Position numbers and translations under genes: made by a program
In this document: piece after piece, positions 1 through 11,724 of the stretch
Numbering within the stretch: the stretch's first letter is position 1
How the letters are laid out: each line of letters begins with the position of its first letter
Assembly: GCA_951213105.1 (NCBI GenBank)
Contig: OX578145.1
Location: forward strand, 6,065,191 to 6,129,190
From: Amaurobius ferox
Lineage: Eukaryota; Arthropoda; Arachnida; Araneae; Amaurobiidae
DNA: 64,000 bases
Direction of reading: 5' to 3'
Notes under the pieces: model-generated
The model's input: only the letters and a program-made list of their open reading frames with translations
What the model was told of the DNA's origin: nothing
Databases searched by the model: none

Positions 1-17
1 ATAAAAGCTTAAAAACT

Positions 18-345
18 TGCGGCAGCAAAGACACCTATCAAAGATGCCACACGAGCCAAACCCGAATTATAAGAACAGAGGAAGAGCTAGCTTTTGCTCA
101 GTGATTATAATGTCGGTCTACAATGCATCAGGTCCCTGGTTCGGGACCACGGCGACGCACAATCGCCACAATGATGACTGGACGTTTGAAAGACGCAACC
201 TTCTCCAACGACTTCGCCTCTCAGCACGAGATGGCAGCACCACAAGGAGTCAGAAGCCTTGACACTCCCTTCCTGGTTGACCACAACTGTCCGTCACGCC
301 GAGGCAACACGCCTCCCGGCCCTGACGTCACGCCGAGGCAACTTC
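18..345 (+). repeat. Flanking copy of 359-bp LTR/U3-like unit
   Basis: This block begins TGCGGCAGCAAAG and is almost identical to 5699-6026 (I see one clear substitution, gaagcc/gaaacc). A partial third copy starts at 6058. At 5692 and 6049 the unit is preceded by a purine run, gaggggag, then TGTG, which looks like a polypurine tract followed by an LTR start. I therefore read it as U3 sequence of an LTR element. It does not match the LTR-like block that follows pol at 4617, so the coding element between the copies has mismatched ends. The first 17 bases of the window are outside the repeat. Confidence 0.7.
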
Positions 346-660
346 ACCTTCCTCGGACCCCGGCTATTCATCTCCGGACTTTTAAAAGATATCCTTTCCG
401 GCGGCTAAGAGCTCTCCCCTTCCATGCCAACACAGACGTCGCTGAAAGGCAGGATCCTCCGAAACAACTGCAGTTCATTAAGGTCAGCACAGGTCAGTTC
501 CTTTTTTCCCTTCCCACAAAATTATTTTTATTTCGGGACAGTGTGTATTCGCGTTATTACCGCTAATTCGCAAAATTACGCGTGCTAGGGAATCCTGTGT
601 AAAAATTGTTTATATTCTATTAATTTGTATTTTAATTATATATATTTCTATATCTTAAGC
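346..660 (+). other. Untranslated leader between repeat unit and gag
   Basis: There is no coding sequence. The repeat unit stops matching its other copies at about 345. A TATA-like TTTTAAAAGATA lies near 379-390, and an AT-rich stretch precedes the gag start. I could not recognise a tRNA primer-binding site, so the 5' end of the retroelement is unresolved. This may be the rest of a different LTR (R-U5) plus leader. Confidence 0.4.
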
Positions 661-1479
661 ATGGATGGAAACGACGAGCAACCCCAAATTAACAGGGTTA
701 CATGCAAAATCCCTCCTTTTTGGAAAAAGAATGTAACCCTATGGCTAGCTCAGGTTGAGAATGCGTTCCAAATTTCGCATATCACAAAGGATGAGACGAA
801 ATATGCATATCTCGTAGCGGCGATAGACTCGGAAGCATTATCCCATGTAAGTGATGTAATCTTGAATCCACCGCAGGAAAACAAATTCAGGACCTTAAAA
901 GATAGGCTAATTACAGAATTTGCAGATTCGGAATTAACGCAAACGAGAAAACTTTTATCAGAATTGCAACTAGGGGACCTCAAACCATCCGCATTATTGA
1001 GGCAGATGAGAGAATTAGCTCTCGATAAAGTGAACGAGGATTTTTTAAAATCTCTATGGCTAGATCGCTTACCGCCAAACGTCCGCGCAATTTTATCGGC
1101 AAGCTCGGAAAATTTAAGCCAACTGGCAAATTTGGCAGATAAAATATTCGAAGTTACAGCAAGCTCGGAAAATATTTGCGCAGTAGCATCGCGTAATGAA
1201 AATCCTGCATTAACGGATCTATCGAACATGCAGAAGCAGATAGCTGACTTAGCCACCCAGATCGAGCGCCTATCTAGATCAAGATCATACTCAAGAAATC
1301 AAATTCGAGATAATAGACCACGCTCAAAATCGCGTAACAACGCCCGATCTTTCAGAAATCATGACAAGGGAAACGACGTAGGAAGGAATAGCGATTTTTG
1401 CTTCTACCATAAACGTTTCGGTAAAGAAGCATATAAATGCCATACCCCTTGCAAATTGGCCGACCAAAAAAACTTGTAA
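661..1479 (+). CDS. gag: Ty3/gypsy-like Gag
   Basis: This is the capsid/nucleocapsid polyprotein of an LTR retrotransposon, which packages element RNA in cytoplasmic particles. The frame is open from 625, but ATG 661 is the more plausible start because the 12 extra N-terminal residues are translated leader. The N-terminal half starts with a PPFW motif followed by a helical capsid-like region, as in chelicerate gypsy elements. An Arg/Ser-rich stretch (RSRSYSR) precedes an unusual terminal zinc knuckle of the form C-x2-H...C-x3-C (CFYH...KCHTPC). The frame stops at 1477-1479, overlapping pol, which lies in the -1 frame. No stops or frameshifts are seen. Confidence 0.85.
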   Translation: MDGNDEQPQINRVTCKIPPFWKKNVTLWLAQVENAFQISHITKDETKYAYLVAAIDSEALSHVSDVILNPPQENKFRTLKDRLITEFADSELTQTRKLLSELQLGDLKPSALLRQMRELALDKVNEDFLKSLWLDRLPPNVRAILSASSENLSQLANLADKIFEVTASSENICAVASRNENPALTDLSNMQKQIADLATQIERLSRSRSYSRNQIRDNRPRSKSRNNARSFRNHDKGNDVGRNSDFCFYHKRFGKEAYKCHTPCKLADQKNL

Positions 1480-4400
1480 AGCCTGTCATTCCAAACATAG
1501 GAATGACAGCGGAAATTAAAATAGATCCTGCTAGTAGACTCCATGTATATGACCGCAAAACAAATTGCAAATTTTTAATTGACACTGGTAGCGACATTTC
1601 AATTATACCAAAACCTCTAAATAAAAAACTTCAACCATCTTCGTTGGAACTTTTCGCGGCAAATAACTCGAAAATCCAAACTTTCGGAACAAAATTAGTA
1701 GATATAGATTTAGGTCTAAGACGCGCATTTCGCTGGGAATTTGTTATCGCATCTGTATCCCAAGCCATTATCGGGGCAGATTTTTTGAAAGAATTTGGAC
1801 TTCTTGTGGATCTAAAACAAAAGAAACTAATAGATTCCAATACAAAGTTGCACATACCAGGCAAATTAACGAAAGGTAGCGTTACTGAAATCAAATTGAT
1901 TTCAGGCGACACGCGTTTCCACCAAATTCTCCGACAATACCCAGATATTGCTAACCCAACTCCTAAATTCAAAAATGTAAAACATAAGACGGTACATTAT
2001 ATCGAAACTTCAGGACCACCAGTTTATGCACGACCCAGACGATTACATCCGAAGCTGTACGAATCTACAAAGAAGGAATTTGAATTCATGCTAGAGCGCG
2101 GGATCTGCCGGCAGTCTAAATCAAATTGGTCGTCGCCCCTCCACGTAGTGCCTAAAGGTTCCGGCGAAATTCGCTGCGTAGGAGATTATCGTCGTTTAAA
2201 TCAGGTGTCTTTACCTGACCGTTATCCGATAAGGAACATTTTAGATTTTTCGAACGCTCTAAATGGCAAGCGAGTATTTTCTAAACTAGATATTTTTCGC
2301 GCATATCACGCCATTCCAGTTTACGAACCTGACATTCCTAAAACGGCAATAACGACACCATTTGGCCTATACGAGTTTCCCTATCTTAATTTTGGATTAT
2401 GTAACGCAGCTCAAACTTTCCAACGTTTCATAGATGAAATTCTAGGGGATCTAAATTTCTGTTTTGCTTATTTAGATGACATTTTGGTTTTTTCTGAGAG
2501 TGAAGAAGAACACGAGCTCCATCTAAAACAGATATTCCAACGTCTAGATAACTACGGAATTAACCTTAACATCGCTAAATGCGTTCTGGGAGTATCCGAG
2601 GTATCATTTTTAGGCCATCTCATAAATTCTAAAGGCACTAAACCCTTGCCCGATAAAGTACAAGCGATATTGAATGTCAAGCAACCTGAAACAATTAAGG
2701 ATTTACGCGCATTTCTCGGCATGATGAATTTTTATCGGAGACACCTACCCCATGCAGCGCATACGCAAAAGCCCCTCAATGAGTATCTAAAGGGGGCACG
2801 AAAGAACGATAAGAGAAAAGTTAATTGGACTAATGAGGCTACGGACGCATTTTTAGCATGTAAAAATCAATTAGCTGAGGCAACGCTACTCGCGCACCCT
2901 GCTAAAGATGCGAATTTAATTTTATTCGTCGATGCATCAAATTTTGCGATAGGTGGTTCTTTGAATCACGTTCTTGATACGGGTATCGAACCCCTGGCCT
3001 TCTTCTCGCGGAAATTATCCCCGGCAGAGACAAGATACAGTACTTACGACAGAGAACTTTTAGCTGCGTATTCGGCTATCAAGTACTTTAGGCATATGCT
3101 GGAAGCGCGAAATTTTACCCTGTTTACCGACCACAAGCCGCTAACGTTCGCATTTCAACAAAAATTGGACAAATGCTCGCCTCGCCAAAATCGGCAACTC
3201 GCATTTATTTCGGAATTCACTACGGATATACGTCATATCGAAGGTACTAATAACATCCCTGCCGACGTAATGTCTCGCATAAATATGATTACGGTACCTG
3301 GTCCAATTGATTATGAAGAACTCGCAGATTTACAAAGCAACGATTCGAAGCTTCAAGATATTTTAAAAGGAACATCCTCGATCGACTTAAAGCAAATCGC
3401 TATTCCAAATGCTTCAGCCAAATTATTTTGCGACGTATCCACAGGTACGGCGCGTCCTTATGTACCGCAGCTTATGAGATTCAACGTTTTTTCAAATTTA
3501 CATAATTTATCTCATCCAAGTATAAGAAAAACTTCGAAGTTAGTCCGCGATCGTTTTGTCTGGCCAAATATGAATAAAGATATTAATGATTGGGCGAGAA
3601 AATGCATCCCTTGTCAAAAGAGTAAAATTCAACGACACACTGTCCCACCCATTGGTTTTTTCCCCAAAACTTCTCAGAGGTTCGAACACATACATATCGA
3701 CCTCGTGGGCCCCTTGCCCCCATCTGAAGGAATGACCTATGTACTGTCTATGATTGACCGGTTCACAAGATGGCCGGAGGCAATCCCAATTCCAGACATC
3801 ACGGCTTCTACAGTGGCACAAGCTCTGATCGACCATTGGATTTCTCGTTTCGGTGTTCCTTCCAGAATCACCAGTGATCAAGGGCGGCAATTTGAATCTA
3901 GACTTTTTCAGTCTTTAGCACAGTGCTTGGGAGTCCAGCGAATACGCACAACTGCTTACCATCCTTCTAGCAATGGAATTATAGAAAATTTCCACCGGCC
4001 GCTGAAAGCAGCCTTAAAAGCACACGGTAATAAACAGTGGACTAAGACACTGACAATAGTTTTGCTGGGGCTTCGATCTACAATCAAACCGGACATAGGT
4101 GCAACGCCAGCTGAGCTTCTCTACGGAGAAACACTGCGCCTGCCAGGCGATTTTTTTCCCAATAGCTCACAAGTCACTGACCCCTCAGACTTCATAGTGC
4201 AGCTAAGAGAGTCAATGCGGGACCTTCGTCCCCCCAACACCTCTCACCATCGGAAACCGAGAATTTTTCTCCCACCCGCTCTTCACACAGCGTCGCATGT
4301 ATTTGTGCGTAATGATGCGGTTAAAGCTCCACTACAAGCTCCATACGATGGACCATATCAGGTTTTAAAGAGAAACGATAAATTTTTTAAAAGCGATATC

Positions 4401-4607
4401 AAAGGTAGGAAAGTGAACATTGCACTTGATCGTATTAAACCAGCATTTTATGTGAATAATGATGAAGTACATACACCGGCAACAACCGGCCAACCGGTTT
4501 CGACCACTCAAGCTTCATCAGTGCCAAATATGCCTCCGAATATTACGATACGATCAGGCCGTCGTGTTCGTTTCACGGATCGTTATGGTTTCACTGGAAA
4601 CCTTTAA
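1437..4607 (+). CDS. pol: Ty3/gypsy-like Pol (PR-RT-RNase H-IN)
   Basis: The frame is open for 1056 codons, -1 relative to gag, and is probably entered by frameshifting at 1473 rather than at its first ATG. Order: aspartic protease (DTGS, about residues 49-52), reverse transcriptase (YLDD at 345-348), RNase H (FVDAS and TDHKPL motifs), integrase HHCC zinc finger (H..H near SHPS, C-x2-C in CIPCQ), and an integrase core with D755, D814 and E850 (35 residues between the last two). A short chromodomain-less tail follows. All catalytic residues I looked for are present and there are no stops, so the coding part looks recent or still constrained. There is no env-like frame downstream. Confidence 0.93.
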   Translation: MPYPLQIGRPKKLVKPVIPNIGMTAEIKIDPASRLHVYDRKTNCKFLIDTGSDISIIPKPLNKKLQPSSLELFAANNSKIQTFGTKLVDIDLGLRRAFRWEFVIASVSQAIIGADFLKEFGLLVDLKQKKLIDSNTKLHIPGKLTKGSVTEIKLISGDTRFHQILRQYPDIANPTPKFKNVKHKTVHYIETSGPPVYARPRRLHPKLYESTKKEFEFMLERGICRQSKSNWSSPLHVVPKGSGEIRCVGDYRRLNQVSLPDRYPIRNILDFSNALNGKRVFSKLDIFRAYHAIPVYEPDIPKTAITTPFGLYEFPYLNFGLCNAAQTFQRFIDEILGDLNFCFAYLDDILVFSESEEEHELHLKQIFQRLDNYGINLNIAKCVLGVSEVSFLGHLINSKGTKPLPDKVQAILNVKQPETIKDLRAFLGMMNFYRRHLPHAAHTQKPLNEYLKGARKNDKRKVNWTNEATDAFLACKNQLAEATLLAHPAKDANLILFVDASNFAIGGSLNHVLDTGIEPLAFFSRKLSPAETRYSTYDRELLAAYSAIKYFRHMLEARNFTLFTDHKPLTFAFQQKLDKCSPRQNRQLAFISEFTTDIRHIEGTNNIPADVMSRINMITVPGPIDYEELADLQSNDSKLQDILKGTSSIDLKQIAIPNASAKLFCDVSTGTARPYVPQLMRFNVFSNLHNLSHPSIRKTSKLVRDRFVWPNMNKDINDWARKCIPCQKSKIQRHTVPPIGFFPKTSQRFEHIHIDLVGPLPPSEGMTYVLSMIDRFTRWPEAIPIPDITASTVAQALIDHWISRFGVPSRITSDQGRQFESRLFQSLAQCLGVQRIRTTAYHPSSNGIIENFHRPLKAALKAHGNKQWTKTLTIVLLGLRSTIKPDIGATPAELLYGETLRLPGDFFPNSSQVTDPSDFIVQLRESMRDLRPPNTSHHRKPRIFLPPALHTASHVFVRNDAVKAPLQAPYDGPYQVLKRNDKFFKSDIKGRKVNIALDRIKPAFYVNNDEVHTPATTGQPVSTTQASSVPNMPPNITIRSGRRVRFTDRYGFTGNL
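1467..1473 (+). promoter_or_regulatory. -1 ribosomal frameshift slippery site
   Basis: The heptamer A AAA AAC lies exactly in the gag reading frame (gag codons AAA AAC), two codons before the gag stop. Slipping back one base puts the ribosome in the pol frame, which is open from before this point. This matches the canonical X XXY YYZ rule for gag-pol frameshifting. I did not resolve a downstream stimulatory stem or pseudoknot. Confidence 0.8.
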
Positions 4608-5316
4608 GGAGGGGAGTGTGTGGCGGTTAACTATTGCCAGTTATGCCACCTGCACCAAAACGAACTAGAAGCGGCTTTTCTCAGTGTATCTGATAACTGA
4701 GGAAACCGCATACCATTTCCTGTTTTGGGACGTCTGACTTTCAAAGATTCCCGATGGGGATTTACACATAACTTTAACGCCGGTGACAGTATGTTGGCAT
4801 GTGAAAGCCATAATTTTCGTCACCGGCATGTGTGAAAAACAAGACGATGGTGCACACCGAAAACACGTGGCGTGCATGGGGAGCACCCCCATTAATGAGC
4901 CCCAGACCGACGACGACCAATAAGATGGTCGGTCACTCCTTCTGGGGCGTTTACAAAATTCAGTTTAGAAAAGAACTTTCATCTTTTCGGACAGAGACTC
5001 GCTCCTAAAATCTCGACCTAATCGGTCGACTCTCGGTCTACTTGCTTTCGAACTTTGGAACTACGCAGTCGAAACCTCCTTCCGACTGCTTCGAACTTAA
5101 CGTTCCAACGATCAGGATTTATCCGCTTGCCGCAGAATCTCTCTGCAAAGTATTAGTATGCTGTATATATATATTTGTAAAATTTAATGTAAATAAATGT
5201 TATTTTACGCAAGTTAACGTTCTGTCTAGAGAACAACAACAACAAATGTCGGGGATTTGTGCTGGGCATTAATACCGCATGTCAGGATCAGCCCACACAA
5301 ACAAACCAACAATAAA
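4608..5316 (+). repeat. Polypurine tract and 3' LTR-like block
   Basis: Directly after the pol stop comes ggaggggag, then TGTGTGG, a normal polypurine tract and LTR start. The block runs about 700 bp, contains an AATAAA signal at 5192-5197, and ends ...cccgca just before tggtgaccc, the kind of sequence that follows a gypsy 5' LTR. It contains a 9-bp hairpin (4779-4787 with 4819-4827). No matching 5' LTR is present upstream of gag in this window, so either the 5' end has been replaced or the block is not a true partner LTR. Confidence 0.6.
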
Positions 5317-5465
5317 TCCCGCAATGGTGACCCTATGGACTTGAACGCCCGAGCATATGGAACAATTCTCTACGGATGCCAACAATGGAGCAATACTCTA
5401 CTTGTCAACAGCAATAAATTACTGCTCATATAAGACTGCTCTCTCAAAGACAAGCATGCTCGCAG
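5317..5465 (+). other. LTR-adjacent leader/Gag-start relic
   Basis: The sequence begins atggtgaccc, resembling the primer-binding and leader region of gypsy elements. It continues with a short open stretch from ATG 5357 (about 36 codons) before running into the tandem GC-rich repeat. It looks like the start of a second, truncated element joined head-to-tail behind the LTR-like block. No function is assigned. Confidence 0.35.
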
Positions 5466-6205
5466 ACGCAAACAGTGCTACCCAACAGCTGATGGCGACT
5501 TCGCCTCTCAGCACGAGATGGCAGCACCAAAAAGGAGTCAGAAGCCTTGACACTCCCTTCCTGGTTGACCACGACTGCCCGTCATGCCGAGGCAACACGC
5601 CTCCCGGCTCTGACGTCACGCCGAGGCGACACGCCTCCCGGCCCTGACGTCACGCCGAGGCGACACGCCTCTCGGCCTCCTCATCAGCGAGGGGAGTGTG
5701 CGGCAGCAAAGACACCTATCAAAGATGCCACACGAGCCAAACCCGAATTATAAGAACAGAGGAAGAGCTAGCTTTTGCTCAGTGATTATAATGTCGGTCT
5801 ACAATGCATCAGGTCCCTGGTTCGGGACCACGGCGACGCACAATCGCCACAATGATGACTGGACGTTTGAAAGACGCAACCTTCTCCAACGACTTCGCCT
5901 CTCAGCACGAGATGGCAGCACCACAAGGAGTCAGAAACCTTGACACTCCCTTCCTGGTTGACCACAACTGTCCGTCACGCCGAGGCAACACGCCTCCCGG
6001 CCCTGACGTCACGCCGAGGCGACACGCCTCTCGGCCTCCTCATCAGCGAGGGGAGTGTGCGGCAGCAAAGACATCTATCAAAGATGCCACACGAGCCAAA
6101 TCCGAATTATAAGAACAGAGGAGGAGCTAGCTTTTGCTCAGTGATTATAATGTCGGTCTACAATGCATCAGGTCCCTGGTTCGGGGCCCGGCGACGCACA
6201 ATCGC
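5466..6205 (+). repeat. Tandem copies of 359-bp unit
   Basis: This block holds the tail of one unit (5466-5697), a complete unit (5698-6056) and a truncated unit (6057-6205). The same start, gtgtgcggcagcaaagac, recurs 359 bp apart. Inside each unit is a smaller GC-rich motif, gacgtcacgccgaggc, repeated two or three times (about 29 bp apart). The full unit matches 18-345 on the other side of the retroelement. A weak relic of the same sequence is seen at 36916-36982. Confidence 0.75.
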
Positions 6206-6256
6206 CACAAACTCTTTGTCAAATGAAAGTGATGTACGCAGTCCGTAATTAATATA

Positions 6257-7181
6257 TTGGGTTGGAGGGAAAGTTCTGTCGTATTTTAAAGAAAATATTT
6301 GAATTCATTTATAAAAATATGTGTTTAATATTAATCAATTATATATGCTCCGTTATTTGTTACAACCTGTTGCCATCTTTCAGGTAACCTGTGAATTCTT
6401 GTTTTGTAGAAGTTCTCATCCTTGGAGTTAAAATAGTCAGCAACTGCCTTAGAAACACTTTCAAAAGACGTGAATTTTTTCCCGTTAGATAATTTTGCAG
6501 AGATCTGAACAGGTAATAATCATATGGTGCAATGTCAGGTGAATACGGTGGGTGACTAAGGACTTACCATCCTAACGCATTCAGTTTTTGTTGTGTCACC
6601 ATTGCAGTATGCTTGCGAGCATTATCGTGGTGGAACACTATTCCTTTTCTGGAGGCTAATGCTGGCCTTTTTTCTTTGATATCTGCATTCAATTTATCCA
6701 GCTGATTGCAGTACAGATCCGCGTTGATGGATTTCCCCTGTTTCAGCAACTCGTAGTACACTGGACCTTTCCTGTCCCACCACAAACAAAGCAGTACTTT
6801 TCGTTGATGGATACTTGGTTTTGGAACTATTGCTGATGATGTTCCTGGTTTCCAGTAAGATTTTTTTCTCTTAATATTCTCGTAAAGAATTCACTTTTCA
6901 TCTCCAGTAACCAGCCTGTCCAAAAACGGCTCCACATTGTGTCTAATCAGATGTGATGAACACATTCTTACACGATCAGACAAATTCTTTTCCGTTAATT
7001 CATGTGGAACCCAAAAACTTTGCTTTATCACAAACCCAAGAGATTTAATGTGATCTCCAACAGTTGTATGATGAATGCCAAACTCTTCTGCAATTTCTCG
7101 ACTTGTTACAGATGTTCTTTTTATTTACAAGAAAAATCACCTGCCTATTTAATATACGACATAACTTTCCCTCCAACCCAA
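6257..7181 (-). mobile_element. Internally deleted mariner element
   Basis: Inverted ends ttgggttggagggaaagtt (left) and its complement (right) match over about 30 bp with few differences, and TA dinucleotides flank both ends (6255-6256, 7182-7183). At 925 bp it is shorter than the usual ~1.3 kb. The deletion removes the N-terminal part of the transposase gene. The paralogous empty site at 9630-9650 confirms the boundaries. Confidence 0.92.
6335..7115 (-). pseudogene. mariner transposase (D,D34D), decayed
   Basis: Read on the minus strand, the frame shows a helix-turn-helix segment (TSREIAEEFGIHHTTVGDHI), the TGDEK motif, WWDRKG, FHHDNARKHTA and the C-terminal PPYSPDIAPYDYYLF. The metal-binding aspartates are still recognisable. 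In-frame stops replace the Trp after TGDEK (near 6893) and the residue after LGW (near 6560). The first part of the protein is missing, so it cannot encode an active transposase. Confidence 0.9.
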
Positions 7182-7965
7182 TAATTAAAAGAAAAATCAA
7201 ACCGTTCATTTACAAAATATATTTATACATCTATTTATTTATTATTCAAATAGAAAAAATAATAACAAATATTAAGAAACACATTTAATTTAATTGCGTT
7301 GCTGAGCAACATAATATAATAAAGAATCTTCCTCATAAACTGCGAAATTAAAACCATTTTGATCTCTTCTCCGCAAAATGCAAAAATAATAACCATTTTG
7401 ATTTCTTTATACTTTCCATTGTTTAGTAAATGCTTGACCATGGAGTTAGATTTTCCATTAAAATTCATGTTTCAAACAATTCATGCTTTCAGATAGTGAC
7501 TAATTAATGCAAAAATCCTGCACTAAGCTCAGAAATGAAGTTTTAATTCACGTTGACGTTTTAAACAAACGATTTTCATCCTTTCCGTTTGGATAAACCA
7601 CGGAGTTAGAGAGTAGATCTCCTAGGATAAAGTTCCGTTTTTCATTAATATCTCGACAACCCTGGTATTAGAAACTCGAAACTTGGGCAAAATTTATGGG
7701 GGGCTATTTTAAGGCTACTCACAAAATTTCATTAAATTCGATTCAGCCGTTCTCTCGTGATGATGAGACAAACGAAATATTCGTTTTTCACTAATATCTC
7801 GAGAACCACTGGTTATGGAAACTCCAAACATGGACTAAATTTTAAGTGGGGTGATTTCTAGGTTACCCACAAAATTTCATCAAATTCGGTTCAGCCGTTC
7901 TCCCGTGATGATGGGACAAACAGACAGACAGACAGACAGATTTTCAATTTTATTTATATAGACTA

Positions 7966-9612
7966 GCAGCATACCCGTTCTTCGTACGGAGTATATAATA
8001 TAAATAAACTTAAAATTCACAATCATGTGCAAATTCCTATAGTATACTAAATGGCATTTTTAATCAAAATATTCTGTTAAAATATTTAACATAATGCTCC
8101 TAAAAAGAAGTTAAGGAATGGCTGTTCTCGTTATTCAAAATTATCTTCACGGGTAGATCTGAAGAATAAAATATCCTGGCCTTTTTGTAAGCAAATTTAT
8201 AAAAAGTATGGAATTGAATCAATATATGCAAAACAATAGCGTGTTGTATGGGATCCGTACTACTTATATACGCGAATATCAGAAGATATAACCTGTATTA
8301 GTAGATTACATATATAAATTGAAAATATCAATAAATCCGTAATCTTTAAATCAGTAGGCAATAATTAATTCCAATATGTGCCCAAATGAAAGTGCTAAAA
8401 TTATATGGGAAGATAAACCCGTACTACTTATAATGTCATACATTAGAAGATATGTCCTAGTGTTAGTAAAGGATTACCCGTATTATAATATGTAGTCTGA
8501 AAATTTTGTACCAATATATAACAGATTACTTAATAAATTAAAAATATCAATAATCCCTGCCATCTTCAAACCGGAAGGCTTGATTCCAATATATGCCAAT
8601 ATACATGTACTACTTATATTCTTTTAGATTAGAAGATATACCCGTGCATTTGTAGAAGATTACTCGTACAACGTACAATATATGAGTTTCAACAATTTTT
8701 GCCGCAATAAAACAATGCCATAAGAAATTGAACATATCAATAATCTCTGAATCAATAATCCCCGAAAACGTCAATAATAATAATGTTTAAACATGAAGAT
8801 CGTAATTGATATTATCCAGTCAAAAATACGATGGCAATGAAATTTATTTTATATACATATCTTCATCATTAAAATCGGAAAAGATTTAATAAAAACCTTC
8901 TTCCTCATAAACACATTAAATTTAAATCCGTTGTTAAGCGACATGTTATGATTTGCTTCAAATAAATTGGTGGTCAAAATATCGTCTGAATATGGTTTGG
9001 CGAATGAAGGTTTGGCGACATTTTAAAAAATCGCCAAATTTATCGCCAAGTGGGACTGTAGAACTGACAGTCCCACTTGGCGATAAATTGACGGACCATC
9101 ATCAAAATGTTATCCCCTAAAAAAACACAATTTCATTTATTTAGGGCAATTTATCAATTTCAAAATATTTTTATGGATTTATAAATATTTTTATCAATTT
9201 GGTGACATTTCAAAAATTCGCTAAATGTGTTACTAAGTAGGGCGGTTGGACTGACAGACAAATGCTAACGAAACACCATTTCAGTACTTTCTTTTAACAA
9301 AACAAAATAAATTTCATTGATTTACGTCATTTTTATCAATTTGGGGACATTTCAATCAATTTGGTAACTTTTAAGAAATTTGCCAAGTTAGCAATATCCA
9401 GCCAAATTCGTAGCTCTAAATTCGCAGATCTGAATAAAATATCGTGATCCAGTTTGTATATACTAAATGAAAACACTAAAATATTGTTAGAAGAAATACC
9501 CATTCCACTCTTTTTCTGTTTAAACAATTGGATAAATGAATTTATTGGGTAAACAAAATATGAGTTTATTAGCTAAACACAATATATAAGCTTAAAACCT
9601 CTTTGCTAAAAT
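7966..9612. other. AT-rich non-coding stretch with degenerate repeats
   Basis: I find no gene here. Three degenerate copies of a segment (ACTACTTATAT ... AGAAGATAT ... GTTAGTAG) lie near 8258, 8417 and 8606. Around 8990-9410 the phrase cgccaa/ttggcga recurs with AATTTGG-rich text and forms the hairpin annotated separately. Similar text appears at 23820-23940, so this is probably an old dispersed element. Confidence 0.5.
9037..9089. repeat. 23-bp perfect hairpin
   Basis: The arms at 9037-9059 and 9067-9089 are exact reverse complements (they include CGCCAAGTGGGACTGT) separated by a 7-nt loop. The sequence belongs to the CGCCAA-type repeat around it. It could be the end of a foldback or MITE-like element. 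Confidence 0.85.
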
Positions 9613-10353
9613 AAATGAAAGTGGTGAATGCAGTTCGCAATTAATATAATTAAAAAAAATCAAGCCGTTCATTTATAAGATATATTTCAATACCCATTTA
9701 TTTAATATTCAAATCGAAAAAATAATAATAATCATTAGCAAACATATTTAATTTCATTCCTTGGCTGAGCAACACGATATAAAATAGAGTCTTCCTCATA
9801 AAATGCGAAATTAAATAACCATTTTAATACCTTTATACTTCTAATCGTTGAGTAAAAGCTTGTGAAATACAAAACATGGAGGTAGATTTTTCCCTTTAAA
9901 TTCATGTTTCAAACAATTCATGCTTTCAGATAGTGACTATTTAATGCAAAAATCCTGCATCAAACTCAAAAATAAAGTTTTAATTCCCTTTGACGTTTTA
10001 AACAAACGATTTTTATCCTTTGCGTTTGGATAAACCACGGAGTTGGAGAGTAGAACTCCTATAAAAAAAGTTCAGTTTTTCATTAATATCTCGACAACCC
10101 CTGGCCTTAGAAACTCGAAACTTGGGCAAAATTTATGGGGGGCTATTTCAAGGCCATCCACAAAATTTCATTAAATTCGGTTCAGCCGTTTTTCCGTGAT
10201 GATGAGACAAACGAAAATTTCGTTTTTTACTAATATCTCGAGAACCACTGATCGTAGAAACTCAAAACACGGACTAAATTTTAAGTGGGGCTATTTCTAG
10301 GCTACCCACCAAATTTCATCAAATTCGGTTCAGCCGTTCTCCCGTGATGGTGT

Positions 10354-10391
<38 letters not shown>

Positions 10392-10415
10392 TTTTCATTT
10401 TTATTTATATAGATT
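9613..10415 (+). repeat. Dispersed repeat, copy 2 (empty mariner site)
   Basis: This is the uninterrupted partner of 6218-7965. Near 9640-9650 the sequence aattaatataattaaa is exactly what copy 1 would be without mariner and one TA. It ends in the same two TTCAGCCGTT blocks, a (GACA)n run (about 10358-10389) and TTTTATTTATATAGATTA. Confidence 0.8.
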
Positions 10416-11724
10416 ACCATACAAATTTTATCTATAGTAAAAAACGCTCAAAAGAGGGTTTTTTTCTTGAATATAAATATCTTTTGGTTACTGTTTATCC
10501 TTATGGACTTAACTGTTATATTGTTACACAATAGAAAAAGTTCGCTCACTAATTATAATTCCGCAGATAAATCCATTTACGAAAATATAAAAATTAAAAA
10601 TAATAATTGTAGTCGAACAAACAGAGGTGAAAAACATATTGAACCAAGCTACAGTCAGGCAGAAATAAAAACACAAATCAACTTATTAAGTGATCTTTGA
10701 ATGTGGATTATAACAGGAAATCCACCAGGACTTACTTCAATTACGCCCCATTAATGAGGCTTCAAATATTTTTCTAAAATGAGTCTTTCAACACCTCTTT
10801 TTTTTTTTTTTTTTTTATAATTTTATTCTAATGAAAGTAAAACTTGTGGATATCTACCTCATGAAACGACACTCTTCAGTTACACAAATTGCACCTGAAT
10901 TTTTTTTTTCTTTTTTTACAAACTGTTGCGATACAACTGCTTAAGGGAGACTTAATTAAAATGATGATGTCTTTAATTAAGCAGCCATATCACAACACCT
11001 AACTGGGTTGGACACCTATATGCAAATATAAAGAATTAAATAAAATAAAAATGTTAATTACTTAATGAATTGGGACCGTATAGTGGGAAATAGAATTTTA
11101 AAAATAAATACAAAGCTTGTGAGTTAAAATTAATATATATATAACCATTTTGCATAGGGGCGCCTTAAAAATCACTGATTCATATATACAATTTTTACAT
11201 GAATCAATTTTACAACTTTTTACATACCTTGTCTCAGGACCTGTAAATAAAATGTAAACTCAATAATAAAATTGTAACACTTCAGTTATGTAGTTGTCTG
11301 TACCAATATTATGAAGTAATATACACTGCATTTATTTATGTATCAAGAAAATTATTTATTTATGCTTGCTAAATTACATATTTGAAAATGCAGTCTTTCA
11401 ATAGATAATTAAAAATGAAGATCTGACACGGGTTTTTCTTCGGCCGTCCTCTTGGTTGCTCAAGTCCTCGGATGAGTCGGACGGCTTGGGTCTTTAACGA
11501 GTTTTTCTTGTAGAAAAACAAAAACAAATTCAACGTTCACAATGTACTTTATCACACTGAATAATAATATTAACAATGTTCAATGTAAAAATGGAATCAT
11601 CAAAATTTCCCCTTTATAATAACATTGACCTCATAGAATAATGAATACAAGAACACTAAAAAAGTTGGTCTCACCATCAATGGCTAATTGTTAAAAGTAT
11701 TCATTACAAATATATATATATATA
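10416..11724. other. Non-coding stretch, no recognised element
   Basis: The stretch is AT-rich, with a long T run at about 10794-10817, a second T-rich run near 10900, and a (TA)n at 11711-11723 that served as the Tc1 target. The short frames present lack family motifs and have AT-driven composition. I see no convincing gene. Confidence 0.6.

Larger units (their letters stand above)
6206..7965 (+). repeat. Dispersed repeat, copy 1 (split by mariner)
   Basis: Segments about 6218-6256 and 7184-7965 together match 9613-10415. The shared sequence is AT-rich and ends in two related ~165-bp blocks (TTCAGCCGTTCTC followed by GATGATG), then a (GACA)n run (7918-7942) and TTTTATTTATATAGA. The ending resembles 3' tails of non-LTR retroelements, but no coding region is present, so the family is not assigned. 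The interruption is exactly the mariner at 6257-7181. Confidence 0.7.
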
